Shown: piece after piece, positions 36,826-44,918 of the stretch
Layout of the letters: each line of letters opens with the position of its first letter
How positions within the stretch are numbered: the first letter of the stretch is position 1
Origin: Sinosporangium siamense
GTDB lineage: Bacteria; Actinomycetota; Actinomycetes; Streptosporangiales; Streptosporangiaceae
Reading direction: 5' to 3'
NCBI RefSeq assembly: GCF_016863435.1
Contig: NZ_BOOW01000041.1
Coordinates: 91,385-155,384, forward strand
Length of the DNA: 64,000 nucleotides
Notes under the pieces: generated by a model
Databases searched by the model: none
What the model was told of the DNA's origin: nothing
The model's input: only the letters and a program-made list of their open reading frames with translations
Made by a program: the position numbers and the translations under genes

Positions 36826-38043
36826 GTGGACTCCCGCAAAGAGATCGGCCGCCGGATCGCTTCGGCCAGGTGCCGCAGAGGATTGTCGCAGGCGGTCCTC
36901 TCCGGGCTCGTCGGGCGCTCCGAGAGCTGGCTCAGCCAGGTCGAGCGGGGACAGCGGGCCGTCGACAGCCACACGGTGCTCAACGCGCTGGCCGAGATCC
37001 TCGGTCTGTCCGTCGACGAACTCACCGCGAGATCGGGCGGCTGCCCGTCGCGCTATCGCGCGGCGTCCTGCATAAGGCAGGCCATGATGAGCTACGACGG
37101 GTTGTCGTGCCTGATCGACCCCCGGCACACCGAGGCGTCCATCGAGAGTGTGGCCTGGCTCCGGCACGAGATCCGCCGGGTCAACGAGCTCTACCAGGCC
37201 ACACGCTACGACGAGGCCGGTGCCCGGCTGCCCCGGCTCATCGTGGCGGCCGAGCTCGGCAGCCGGCACGCGCCCGCCGCTCAACGTGAGCCCTACCAGG
37301 TGCTCCGCGCCCTGACCTACCACGCGGCCACGACCACGCTGCGGCGCGTGGGCGAGGCCGAGCTCGCCTGGTGCGCCGCCGACCGTTCGCTGGCCGCGGC
37401 GCAGGAGGCGGGCAGGCCGCTCCTCGCCGCCGTGAGCGCATACCGGCTGGGGCACGTGCTGATCCGGCTGCGCGAGACGGGCAAGGCGCTCAACCTGCTC
37501 CTGGACGCGGCGGACGCGCTGCGGCGCACCGTGCGCGGCTCCCTGCCGCCGCGCATCGCGCCCGTGGTGGGCGCGCTCCACCTGGCCGCCGTCACCGCCG
37601 CCGCCACCGCCCGCGACCACGCCGCGACCGCCGACTTCCTGAAGGGCGCGCGGCGGATCGCCGAGCAGCTCGGCGGCGACCGCAACGACTTCTGGATGGC
37701 CTTCGGCATGTCCAACGTCGCCATCCACGAGATCTCGGCCGCGGTCGAGTTCGGGGACGCGCGCGAGGCGATCGGCAAGGGCGAGTCACTCCACCTGGAC
37801 GCCCTGGCGGCCGGACTGGTGGGGCGGCGGTCCCAGGTGCACCTCGACCTGGCGCGGGCCTACGCTCTGCAGCGCAAGGACGCGGCGGCGGTCAACATGC
37901 TGCTTGAGGCCGAGCGCCTGTCACCTGAGCTGCTGCGTTACGGCATGCGCCCGCGTGAGCTGCTCACCCAGCTTCTCAAGCGTGAGCACCGCGCCAGCAC
38001 ACCGCAGCTCCGTGCCCTGGCCCGCCGGGCGGGTGTCGTCTGA
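36826..38043 (+). CDS. XRE-family regulator with TPR-like sensor domain
   Basis: 405 aa. N-terminal HTH (EIGRRIASARCRRGLSQAVL, then VGRSESWLSQVERGQRAVD) and a long helical C-terminal domain of TPR-like repeats (for example HAATTTLRRVGEAELAWCAA; LLAAVSAYRLGHVLIRLRE; AREAIGKGESLHLDALAAG). This is the common actinomycete 'helix-turn-helix plus TPR' regulator, often bound to a small partner protein. GTG 36826, 4 nt after the flavoprotein stop, so it is co-expressed with it; the flavoprotein may be its effector. Confidence 0.85.
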   Translation: MDSRKEIGRRIASARCRRGLSQAVLSGLVGRSESWLSQVERGQRAVDSHTVLNALAEILGLSVDELTARSGGCPSRYRAASCIRQAMMSYDGLSCLIDPRHTEASIESVAWLRHEIRRVNELYQATRYDEAGARLPRLIVAAELGSRHAPAAQREPYQVLRALTYHAATTTLRRVGEAELAWCAADRSLAAAQEAGRPLLAAVSAYRLGHVLIRLRETGKALNLLLDAADALRRTVRGSLPPRIAPVVGALHLAAVTAAATARDHAATADFLKGARRIAEQLGGDRNDFWMAFGMSNVAIHEISAAVEFGDAREAIGKGESLHLDALAAGLVGRRSQVHLDLARAYALQRKDAAAVNMLLEAERLSPELLRYGMRPRELLTQLLKREHRASTPQLRALARRAGVV

Positions 38044-38543
38044 CCCGCACTTTAGTGCGGCTTCTTGACCTTTACCGGTGTGCGGGTCGGTGGGCGCGGC
38101 CTGCCATACGGTTCCCCTTGCCTCACCGATGTCTCCCCGGCCGGCGACACGTGACCGGGTGGCCCATGTGCCGGTGCGGCGGCGCGGCGAGAGCCACGGT
38201 CCATCGGGTGACCGCGGCAGAGGGGCTCCCGCGTTGCCGCACCCTACGGGGTCCCGTCCCGGCCGGGGAGGCACACCCCCTGAGCTCGACCGTCTGCTCA
38301 AGTCCCCGCTCCGGCCACTCGCCGACAGGGAACACCGGCCCCAGCCGGACGCCGGGCGGCACCGCGACCTCACCACCGACACCACCACCGCCCCGCCGAC
38401 TCCCGCCGACTCCCGCCGACTCCCGCCGACTCCCGCCGACTCCCGCCGACTCCCGCCGAAGGCGGCTTATCATCGGCTTGGATGTCGAAGCTGGGGGCGC
38501 CGGGCCCAGCCGGACGCCGATCGGCACCGCGGCCCGCAAGCGG
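38044..38543. other. Spacer with decamer tandem repeat
   Basis: No supportable gene in 500 bp between two convergent genes. It contains the 10-bp repeat listed separately. Confidence 0.55.
38391..38460. repeat. 10-bp tandem repeat, about seven copies
   Basis: TCCCGCCGAC occurs five times exactly at 38401-38450, flanked by one-base variants on each side. A 10-bp period keeps each unit on the same face of the helix and does not suit a coding repeat. Confidence 0.9.
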
Positions 38544-39701
38544 CTACGCCGTCACCACGCTGCGCGCGAGCCCGCGCATCGAGCGGCCCATCAGGGCGGC
38601 TCCGCCGGGGAGGGCGCCGAGGCCCATCACCGTGTTGCGGACGTTGATCTCCCACTGGCGGGCGGGCACCATCCAGCGAGCCGTGTTGCGCCCGATCTCC
38701 TGCTTCTGCGCCACAAACGGCGCCATGCGCTGCTCGTAGCGCGCCAGCGCGGCGGGCATGTCGCGCCATCCCCCTGAGGCGAGCTCCTCGGCCAGCACGT
38801 AGGCGCCGCCCATGGCCATCGACGAACCCTGGCCCGCCATGAGGGAGACGGCCTGGCAGGCGTCGCCGACGAGTGTGGCGCTGCCCCGATGCCACCCGGT
38901 GAGCCGGATCTGGGCGACGGTGTCGTAGTAAGGGTCGGCGGGGCAGTGGCGCAGGGCACGGTCGACGAGGCCGCCCATGCCCGCGTAGACCTCGCGGATG
39001 CGCCGGCGGGGGTCCTCGGGCAGGTCGCCCGGGTCGGCGTGGGTCAGCGAGGCGGCCAGGCGGCCGGGGCCCGCCGGGTAGAGGCCCACCATTCTGCCGG
39101 GCAGAGCCACCATGGCGAACTTCCTGCCGATGCGGTCGGCGAGCCCGGCGTCCTCGAACATGTAGGACGCCGTGTGGAAGCCGAGCGGCCGCAGGAACCG
39201 CTCCTCGGGGCCGAAGAGCTGCGCACGGACGGTCGAGTGGATGCCGTCGGCCCCCACGAGCAGGTCGAAGCGCTCCACGGCGCCGTCGGTCGTGGCGACC
39301 TCCACGCCATCCGGGTGGTCGGCGAACTCCGCGACGCTCATGCCGTACCGGATCTCGGTGTCGAGTGCGATGCGGAGCATCCGTTCGAGGTTGCCGCGCA
39401 TAATCGAGACGACCCGGTTGTTGAACACGCGGCGGAACGCCGGATACGGCAGGCCGCCGGCCGGCCGTCCCGCCGGGGTGAGATATTGCAGCCCGCTGAA
39501 GTCGCCGGCGATGGCGTGCAGTTCGTCGAGCAGTCCCATACGTTCGACCACGTCGTAGCCCGAACCGAAGAAGTCCATCGCGTAGCCGTCCGACCGGGGG
39601 CCGGGGGCCTTCTCCACCAGCACGACCTCGCCGCCCTGCCGGCGCAACCACCACGCGAGCGTGAGCCCGGCGATCCCGGCACCGCAGATCAATGTGCGCA
39701 T
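38544..39701 (-). CDS. FAD-dependent aromatic-hydroxylase-type monooxygenase
   Basis: 385 aa, group A flavin monooxygenase (PHBH-like). Dinucleotide motif LICGAGIAGLTLAWWLRRQG, E/R FAD contact in VVLVEKAP, DG motif LLVGADGIHSTVR, and GD motif ATLVGDACQAVSLMAGQGSS. It hydroxylates or epoxidises an aromatic or polyketide-like substrate with NAD(P)H and O2; related proteins include tetracycline-inactivating and antibiotic-tailoring enzymes. ATG 39701 has GGGAG 8 nt upstream. It lies downstream of a TetR gene that probably controls it. Confidence 0.88.
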   Translation of the reverse strand: MRTLICGAGIAGLTLAWWLRRQGGEVVLVEKAPGPRSDGYAMDFFGSGYDVVERMGLLDELHAIAGDFSGLQYLTPAGRPAGGLPYPAFRRVFNNRVVSIMRGNLERMLRIALDTEIRYGMSVAEFADHPDGVEVATTDGAVERFDLLVGADGIHSTVRAQLFGPEERFLRPLGFHTASYMFEDAGLADRIGRKFAMVALPGRMVGLYPAGPGRLAASLTHADPGDLPEDPRRRIREVYAGMGGLVDRALRHCPADPYYDTVAQIRLTGWHRGSATLVGDACQAVSLMAGQGSSMAMGGAYVLAEELASGGWRDMPAALARYEQRMAPFVAQKQEIGRNTARWMVPARQWEINVRNTVMGLGALPGGAALMGRSMRGLARSVVTA

Positions 39702-39757
39702 GTCACGTCTCCCTCTCAAAGTGATAGCGGCGTGGGTGCCGGAACTCGGCACGCATG

Positions 39758-40327
39758 TCACGTCTCCCGCTCGATGTGCTCGGCCAGCCGCGCCATGGCC
39801 GCGTGGCTGTCGAGTTCCGGATCGACGAGCCGGTGCAGCACCAGCCCGTCGCAGGCCGCCATGACGGCGGCGGCGAGGTCGGCGGCGCCCCGGCCGTGAC
39901 CGATGCCGGTCAGCCAGCCGGCGAGGACGGCGCGGGCCCTGGCCAGCGCGGGGGCGACCGCCTCGGCCACCTCGGGGTTGCGTGCGGCTTCCATCGACAC
40001 CTCGATGAACAGCCGGGACTCGGGGGTGAAACGCTCCATCGGCCCGGTCAGGGCACTCATGCCCTCGCCGAGGTCGCGGACGCCGTGCAGCGCCTGGTCG
40101 ACCTCGTCGTTCAGCCCGTCGAGCAGCGGCACGACGGCGGCGATCAGTAGTGCGGTGAGCGAGTCGAAGTGGTAGTGCACCAGCCCCACCCGCAGGCCGG
40201 CGCGATCGGCGATCAGCCGGGTGCTGACGCCGCGCCACCCGACCTCGGCGATGAGCTCCAGCGCCGCCTGCCGGAGGCGGGCCCGGGTGACTTCCCCTTT
40301 AGAAATTTGGTCGTTCGCCTTGGACAC
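39758..40327 (-). CDS. TetR-family transcriptional regulator
   Basis: 189 aa. HTH in RARLRQAALELIAEVGWRGV followed by STRLIADRAGLRVGLVHYHF; helical ligand domain after residue 70. It sits directly upstream of the FAD monooxygenase on the same strand, so it is probably an autoregulated repressor of that gene. A 17-bp segment over its stop codon (CGCATGTCACGTCTCCC at about 39752-39768, plus strand) is repeated about 54 bp away over the monooxygenase start. Confidence 0.87.
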   Translation of the reverse strand: MSKANDQISKGEVTRARLRQAALELIAEVGWRGVSTRLIADRAGLRVGLVHYHFDSLTALLIAAVVPLLDGLNDEVDQALHGVRDLGEGMSALTGPMERFTPESRLFIEVSMEAARNPEVAEAVAPALARARAVLAGWLTGIGHGRGAADLAAAVMAACDGLVLHRLVDPELDSHAAMARLAEHIERET

Positions 40328-40472
40328 TCGACCAATTTATCCGCATGACGTTCCGGCGGCAACCCGCTTTCCGCGGCGAAGATCGGTTTTCAAGATCTAT
40401 GCTGCAACCGCATCGCCTCCGTGAACCACGACCACGTCCGTGCACGACAGCCGACGAGGAGAGGAGACGCCC

Positions 40473-41753
40473 GTGAGCGTCACCCAGAGGAAGGTTCCCG
40501 CCCACGTCCCGGACTCCCTGCGCGACGAACTGTGGAGCCCGGGGTTCGAGGACAACCCCTACCCGACGTACAGCCGGCTGCGCGACGACGCCCCCGTGCA
40601 CCGAGTGCCCGCACCGCTCGGCATGGACATCTGGCTCGTGACCCGTTATGAGGATGTACGGCAGGCATTCAACGACCCCCGCCTCAGTCGTGACCTGCGC
40701 AAAGTCCCCGAGATCATGCGCGCGCTCAAGCTGGACGACATCAGGGGCGCCATCTCCGGGCTCAACATGCTCGCCACCGACCCGCCCGACCACACCCGGC
40801 TGCGCGGACCGGTGGCCAAGGCGTTCACGCGGCGCAGGGTGGAACTCCTGCGTCCCCGCGTCCAGGAGATCACCGACGAACTCCTCGACCGGATACCGGG
40901 CGGTGAGGAGGTCGACTTCATCGGCGACTTCGCCTTCCTGCTACCGGTCACGGTCATCTGCGAACTGCTCGGCGTGCCCGTGGAGCACCGCGACGACTTC
41001 CGCGCCTGGTCCACCGAGGTCACCGCACCCACGCTCACTGAGGAGGGGGCACAGCGCGCCCGAGCCGGCAGCGCCAGACTCCACGACTACTTTCGCGATC
41101 TGGTCGGCGAGCGGCGCCCCGCCGTCGACCTGTCGATCCCGCCCGGCTCCCAGCCCGACCTGGTCAGCGCCCTCATCGCCGCCTCCTGCCAGGAGGAACG
41201 ACTCAGCCTCGACGAACTCGTGGGCACCCTCACGCTGCTCCTCGTGGCCGGGCACGAGACCACGGTCAATCTGATCGGCAACGGCCTGCTCGCCTTCATC
41301 AGGCACCCGGGCCAGCTCGCGCTACTCCGGCGGCGGCCCGAGCTGATGCCGAACGCCGTGGAGGAGATCCTCCGCTACGACGCCCCCGTCGAACGCTCGA
41401 CTCCCCGCTACGCCCTGGAGGACGTCGAGATCGGCGGCCTCACCATCCCCAAGGGCTCCTTCGTCTTCCTGGTGATCGGCTCGACCGGACGCGACGCCGG
41501 CCAGTTCGCCGAGGCCGACGACTTCGACATCACGCGTGAGGACAACCAGCACATCGCCTTCGGCCACGGTGTCCACTACTGCCTCGGGGCGCCTTTGGCA
41601 CGGATGGAGGGCGAGGTCGCTTTCGAGACGCTGCTGCGCCGGTTCGCCAAGATCGAACTTGCCCGCCCGGACGAGCCTCTGGCCCTGCGGCGCGGGGCCG
41701 GCGGCCTCATCAGGGGAATCGTCTCCCTGCCGGTCCGGCTGAGCACGACCTGA
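40473..41753 (+). CDS. Cytochrome P450
   Basis: 426 aa bacterial class-I P450 (CYP107-like by general look). Visible: the I-helix oxygen motif LLVAGHETTVN, the K-helix EEILRYDAP (ExxR), and the heme-thiolate loop FGHGVHYCLGAPLAR with its Cys. No membrane anchor, so it is a soluble enzyme needing a separate ferredoxin and reductase, which are not encoded nearby. GTG 40473 has GGAG 6-7 nt upstream. It ends at a strong terminator before the convergent kinase gene. The substrate may be the terpene made by the synthase 5 kb away, but that is only proximity. Confidence 0.93.
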   Translation: MSVTQRKVPAHVPDSLRDELWSPGFEDNPYPTYSRLRDDAPVHRVPAPLGMDIWLVTRYEDVRQAFNDPRLSRDLRKVPEIMRALKLDDIRGAISGLNMLATDPPDHTRLRGPVAKAFTRRRVELLRPRVQEITDELLDRIPGGEEVDFIGDFAFLLPVTVICELLGVPVEHRDDFRAWSTEVTAPTLTEEGAQRARAGSARLHDYFRDLVGERRPAVDLSIPPGSQPDLVSALIAASCQEERLSLDELVGTLTLLLVAGHETTVNLIGNGLLAFIRHPGQLALLRRRPELMPNAVEEILRYDAPVERSTPRYALEDVEIGGLTIPKGSFVFLVIGSTGRDAGQFAEADDFDITREDNQHIAFGHGVHYCLGAPLARMEGEVAFETLLRRFAKIELARPDEPLALRRGAGGLIRGIVSLPVRLSTT

Positions 41754-41759
41754 CCGGGA

Positions 41760-41793
41760 TGTACGGCGAAGCCCGGCATGGCTTCGCCGTACA
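41760..41793. terminator. Strong bidirectional terminator hairpin
   Basis: TGTACGGCGAAGCC and GGCTTCGCCGTACA form a perfect 14-bp stem with a 6-nt loop between the convergent ends of the P450 (41753) and kinase (41800) genes. It is the best example of the TACGGC family. Confidence 0.88.
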
Positions 41794-41799
41794 CCCCCG

Positions 41800-43167
41800 T
41801 CAGGCGATCGCGGGATCCGCGCGGGGCGGCAGGTCGACGTGGACGGTGGTGCCGGACGGGCCGGAGGTGATCCAGCAGCGTCCGCCGTGGGCGTGGGTGA
41901 CGGCCCGCACGATGGCCAGGCCGAGGCCGGCGCCGTCGGAGCCGCGTTTGTGGAACCGGTCGAAGGCGCGCTCGGGGTCGGGCATGCCGGAGCCGTCGTC
42001 GGCCACCTCGATGAGCGCGCCGCCGTGGTGCGGGCGTGACAGGCGGACGACGGCGACCGTTCCGCCCGGGGTGTGGGCGCGTACGTTGGCGAGGAGGTTG
42101 ACGAGGACCTGCCGGACGCGGGCCTCGTCGACCACCGCGGGCAGGGTGGCGGGCGCGTCGACGACCACCTCGGCGCCGGGGGCCACAGCCTGCTGGTCGC
42201 CGGCCACCTCGCGGGCCACGGCGACCAGGTCGGTGGGGGCGAGGCTGAGGCCGGCTGCACGGTCGAGCCGGGCGAGTTCGAGGAGTTGCCCGACCATGTC
42301 GCCCATCCGGGCGGCCTCGTCCTCGATGCGCTTCATGATTTTGGGAAGGTCGTCAGCGGGAATCGCCCCGGTGCGATAAAGCTCCGCGTATCCCCGGATC
42401 GCCGACAGCGGAGTGCGCAACTCGTGTGAGGCATCCGCGGCGAACTGCCTGACCCGCTCCTCCGACGCCCACCGGTCGCGGAAGGCACCCGCGATGCGTT
42501 CGAGCATCAGGTTGACCGCGCTGCCGAGCCGCCCGATCTCGGAGCCGCCCTCAGGCATGCGCACCGACAGATCACCGCCCATCGCCACTCGGTGCGCGAC
42601 TCCCGCCATCTTCGCGAGGGGGGACAGACCACCGACGATCAGCACGTGGCCGCTGAGGGCGAGCACCAGGATGAGCACACCGCCGGTGACGAGTTCGGCC
42701 ACGATGAGCCTGCGGACCGGCGCCTCCACCGAGTCCATCGGCACGGCGACCACGACGATCCGGTCGGGGTTGCGGTCCTGCGCGCGTGCCCTGGCCATCA
42801 TGCCGTTGGCGAGGTTGAAGGTCTCCTCCCGCGCGGCATATCCCACCAGAGCCTCCCGCCCGGCCCGCTCCACCAGACCGGGTACGGCGAAGGCCTCGGC
42901 GGCGTCGCCGTTCACCAGCCTGGCCCTGCCGGTGCCGGCGTTGAAGACCGCGGCGGCGTAGTCCGAGCCGGTCAGGGTGCGGTCCAACCGGCCGCCGGGG
43001 GCCGCCGCGACCCGGTGGGAGGTGGTGGCGGAGGCGGTGATGAGCTGATCCTCCAGCCTCTGGGTGAGGTGGCCGCGCAGGACCAGCACGCTCACGGCCG
43101 ACAGGGTGACCAGCAGGGTGGCGCTGACCACCAGCAGACCGGCGAACAGGCGGGCCCTGAGCGACAT
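41800..43167 (-). CDS. Sensor histidine kinase, HisKA type
   Basis: 455 aa. Two spans (RLFAGLLVVSATLLVTLSAV and LVTGGVLILVLALSGHVLIV) flank an extracellular domain of about 130 residues. HAMP linker (SPLAKMAGVAHRVAMGGDLS), phospho-His in AADASHELRTPLSAIRGY, N-box QVLVNLLANVRAHT, and G-boxes VADDGSGMP and GLGLAIVRAV follow. The start codon overlaps the stop of the regulator gene (TGATG-type overlap), so the two are coupled. It likely responds to an envelope or metabolic signal and phosphorylates the regulator at 43167-43832. Confidence 0.92.
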   Translation of the reverse strand: MSLRARLFAGLLVVSATLLVTLSAVSVLVLRGHLTQRLEDQLITASATTSHRVAAAPGGRLDRTLTGSDYAAAVFNAGTGRARLVNGDAAEAFAVPGLVERAGREALVGYAAREETFNLANGMMARARAQDRNPDRIVVVAVPMDSVEAPVRRLIVAELVTGGVLILVLALSGHVLIVGGLSPLAKMAGVAHRVAMGGDLSVRMPEGGSEIGRLGSAVNLMLERIAGAFRDRWASEERVRQFAADASHELRTPLSAIRGYAELYRTGAIPADDLPKIMKRIEDEAARMGDMVGQLLELARLDRAAGLSLAPTDLVAVAREVAGDQQAVAPGAEVVVDAPATLPAVVDEARVRQVLVNLLANVRAHTPGGTVAVVRLSRPHHGGALIEVADDGSGMPDPERAFDRFHKRGSDGAGLGLAIVRAVTHAHGGRCWITSGPSGTTVHVDLPPRADPAIA

Positions 43168-43832
43168 CACTGGGCTCGGAGGACGTAGCCCACACCCCGC
43201 CGGGTGTGGATGAGCGGCTCGCCGAGGGGGTCGAGCTTGCGGCGCAGGTAGGAGATGTAGGTCTCGACCACCTGGGACTGCCCGCCGTATCCCCACACGT
43301 GTTCGAGAAGCTGCCGCTTGGTGAGCACCTGCCCCTCGTGCGCCATCATGAACGCGAGCAGCCGGAACTCCGTGGGCGACAGGTCCACGAGTGTGCCGCC
43401 CCGCCGCACCTCCCAGCGTGCCTCGTCGAGCTCCAGGTCGGCGACCTTCCTGATCAGGTCGATGGTTCTGCGGGAGCGGCGCAGCACGGCTCTGACCCGG
43501 GCGACCAGGGCCTCCACGGAGAACGGTTTCGTCACGTAGTCGTCGCCGCCCAGGGTGAGCCCGTGCACGGTGTCGGCCGGGGTGTCCCTGGCGGTGAGGA
43601 AGATGACGGGGATCTGCCGCGCGCCGAGCCTCCTGCACACCTCGAACCCATCGATGCCCGGAAGAAGCACATCGAGCACGATGAGATCCGGCGAATTGCG
43701 GTCGACCTCGGCCAGCGCCTCCTCGCCGCTGCCCACACCTGTGACCTGGAATCCGTGGAAACGCAGAGCGAGTTCTACGATATCGCGAATGTGAGGTTCG
43801 TCCTCGACGACCAGAATGCCTTGCTCGCTCAT
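43167..43832 (-). CDS. OmpR/PhoB-family response regulator
   Basis: 221 aa. Receiver: VVEDEPHIRDIVEL, phospho-Asp in DLIVLDVLLPGIDG, Thr in IFLTARDTP, Lys in DDYVTKPFSVEALVARV. A winged-helix output domain follows (LSPTEFRLLAFMMAHEGQVL, YGGQSQVVETYISYLRRKLD, TRRGVGYVLR). Gene order regulator-kinase. The adjacent exported protein gene upstream on the same strand may belong to its regulon. Confidence 0.93.
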   Translation of the reverse strand: MSEQGILVVEDEPHIRDIVELALRFHGFQVTGVGSGEEALAEVDRNSPDLIVLDVLLPGIDGFEVCRRLGARQIPVIFLTARDTPADTVHGLTLGGDDYVTKPFSVEALVARVRAVLRRSRRTIDLIRKVADLELDEARWEVRRGGTLVDLSPTEFRLLAFMMAHEGQVLTKRQLLEHVWGYGGQSQVVETYISYLRRKLDPLGEPLIHTRRGVGYVLRAQ

Positions 43833-43976
43833 GGTGCCCCATTCTCACCCAACCGTTGTCCTGGAGCGGAGCCACCTCGCACAGGTCGGATCTCCCCGGA
43901 GTACGGCGAAGCCGGGACCGTGGCGGGCGCGGCCGGGGGGAATGCGCCGCGGCCCGCCACGGGGTCCGGTCAGGCT

Positions 43977-44525
43977 TTAGCCGGCCGGGGCCGACGGCGC
44001 GTCCAGGACGGCGCGGTTCTTCGGCACGAAGACGGCGGCGGCGGTCGGAGCGGCGGCGCCGGGGACGCCGAGGGCGAACACGCCGTCACCGACGACGAGC
44101 TTCGACAGGTCCGCGCGCTTGGCGAGACGGCGGAACCTGGTCGTGTCGTGCAGGGTCCAGGTCTGCACGTAGCCGTCCTTGCTGGTCACGGTGACCGAGG
44201 TGTCGGTCTTGGCGGTGAGGGTGCCTCGCTGCCAGGTGTAGTTGATGAACTTCGAGCCCTTGTCGCGCACCGTGGCCGTGCCGCGCAGGCCGACGACCCA
44301 CAGGTTGTAGTGGGTGCGCAGCCCGGGGCCGCGCAGCGTCTGGTCGGCCTGGAGGATGGAGTCGGCGATGTTGCCGACGGCGTCGGGGACGGTGGGGGCC
44401 GCGGTAGCGGTCGGCGCCGGTGTCGCGGCAGGGGTCGACGGGGTTGCCGCCCAAGCGCCGGAGGACGTGGCCAGCGTCACCGAGGCCGCCACGGCGGCCA
44501 GGCCCAGCAGGGTGGACCTCTTCAT
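43977..44525 (-). CDS. Exported hypothetical protein
   Basis: 182 aa. A signal peptide (MKRSTLLGLAAVAASVTLA, cleavage near AWA) precedes a Thr/Pro/Ala-rich linker (TPSTPAATPAPTATAAPTVP). A small beta-rich domain follows (TYNLWVVGL-like strands, TLTAKTDTSVTVTSKDGYVQ, TRFRRL) that resembles DUF5666-like OB folds. AGGAG lies upstream of ATG 44525. It precedes the two-component genes on the same strand with a 144-bp gap. Function unknown. Confidence 0.8.
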   Translation of the reverse strand: MKRSTLLGLAAVAASVTLATSSGAWAATPSTPAATPAPTATAAPTVPDAVGNIADSILQADQTLRGPGLRTHYNLWVVGLRGTATVRDKGSKFINYTWQRGTLTAKTDTSVTVTSKDGYVQTWTLHDTTRFRRLAKRADLSKLVVGDGVFALGVPGAAAPTAAAVFVPKNRAVLDAPSAPAG

Positions 44526-44918
44526 GATCTTCTCCTAGATACGGTGCTGCCCGAGGGGGCGAAGATCATGAAATCGGCCTTAGTTGTGATGTCTGGGGGA
44601 GAAGTATGAGAAATACATGAGAGCCGGGCGTCACGCTCCGCTACCGAAAGCTCACATGGCAGACACAGTTCAGCAACATGTCCTGAACATGTGTATCCCT
44701 CGCAACTCTTGACGCATATGGTGCGAAACCGGAATGGTCAAAGTAGGGGACGGAGCCACCGGCACGATCCCGTCACGACCTGACCATGCTCGTTGCCCGG
44801 GTCGCGCCCGCGTGCGTGACCACCGCTTTCCCTTGTGCCGCCCCACCGCCCGGGCACCGCGTGCCCGGGGCGCGGCGACTCACCGGCCCGCCGATCACGT
44901 GAGCGAAAGGACGAGACC
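44526..44918. other. Divergent promoter region of the terpene locus
   Basis: No gene in 393 bp between the divergent exported-protein gene and the FAD oxidoreductase. A TTGACG box near 44709 could be a -35 element for the rightward terpene genes, but no convincing -10 was found. Confidence 0.45.

Noticed and set aside
38391..38460. CRISPR-like array
   Set aside because: Repeats are 10 bp with no spacers, and no cas genes are present.
41800..43875. One 691-aa regulator-kinase fusion
   Set aside because: The long frame is a shadow of the regulator upstream of the real kinase start; regulator and kinase are two genes in different frames with a stop/start overlap.
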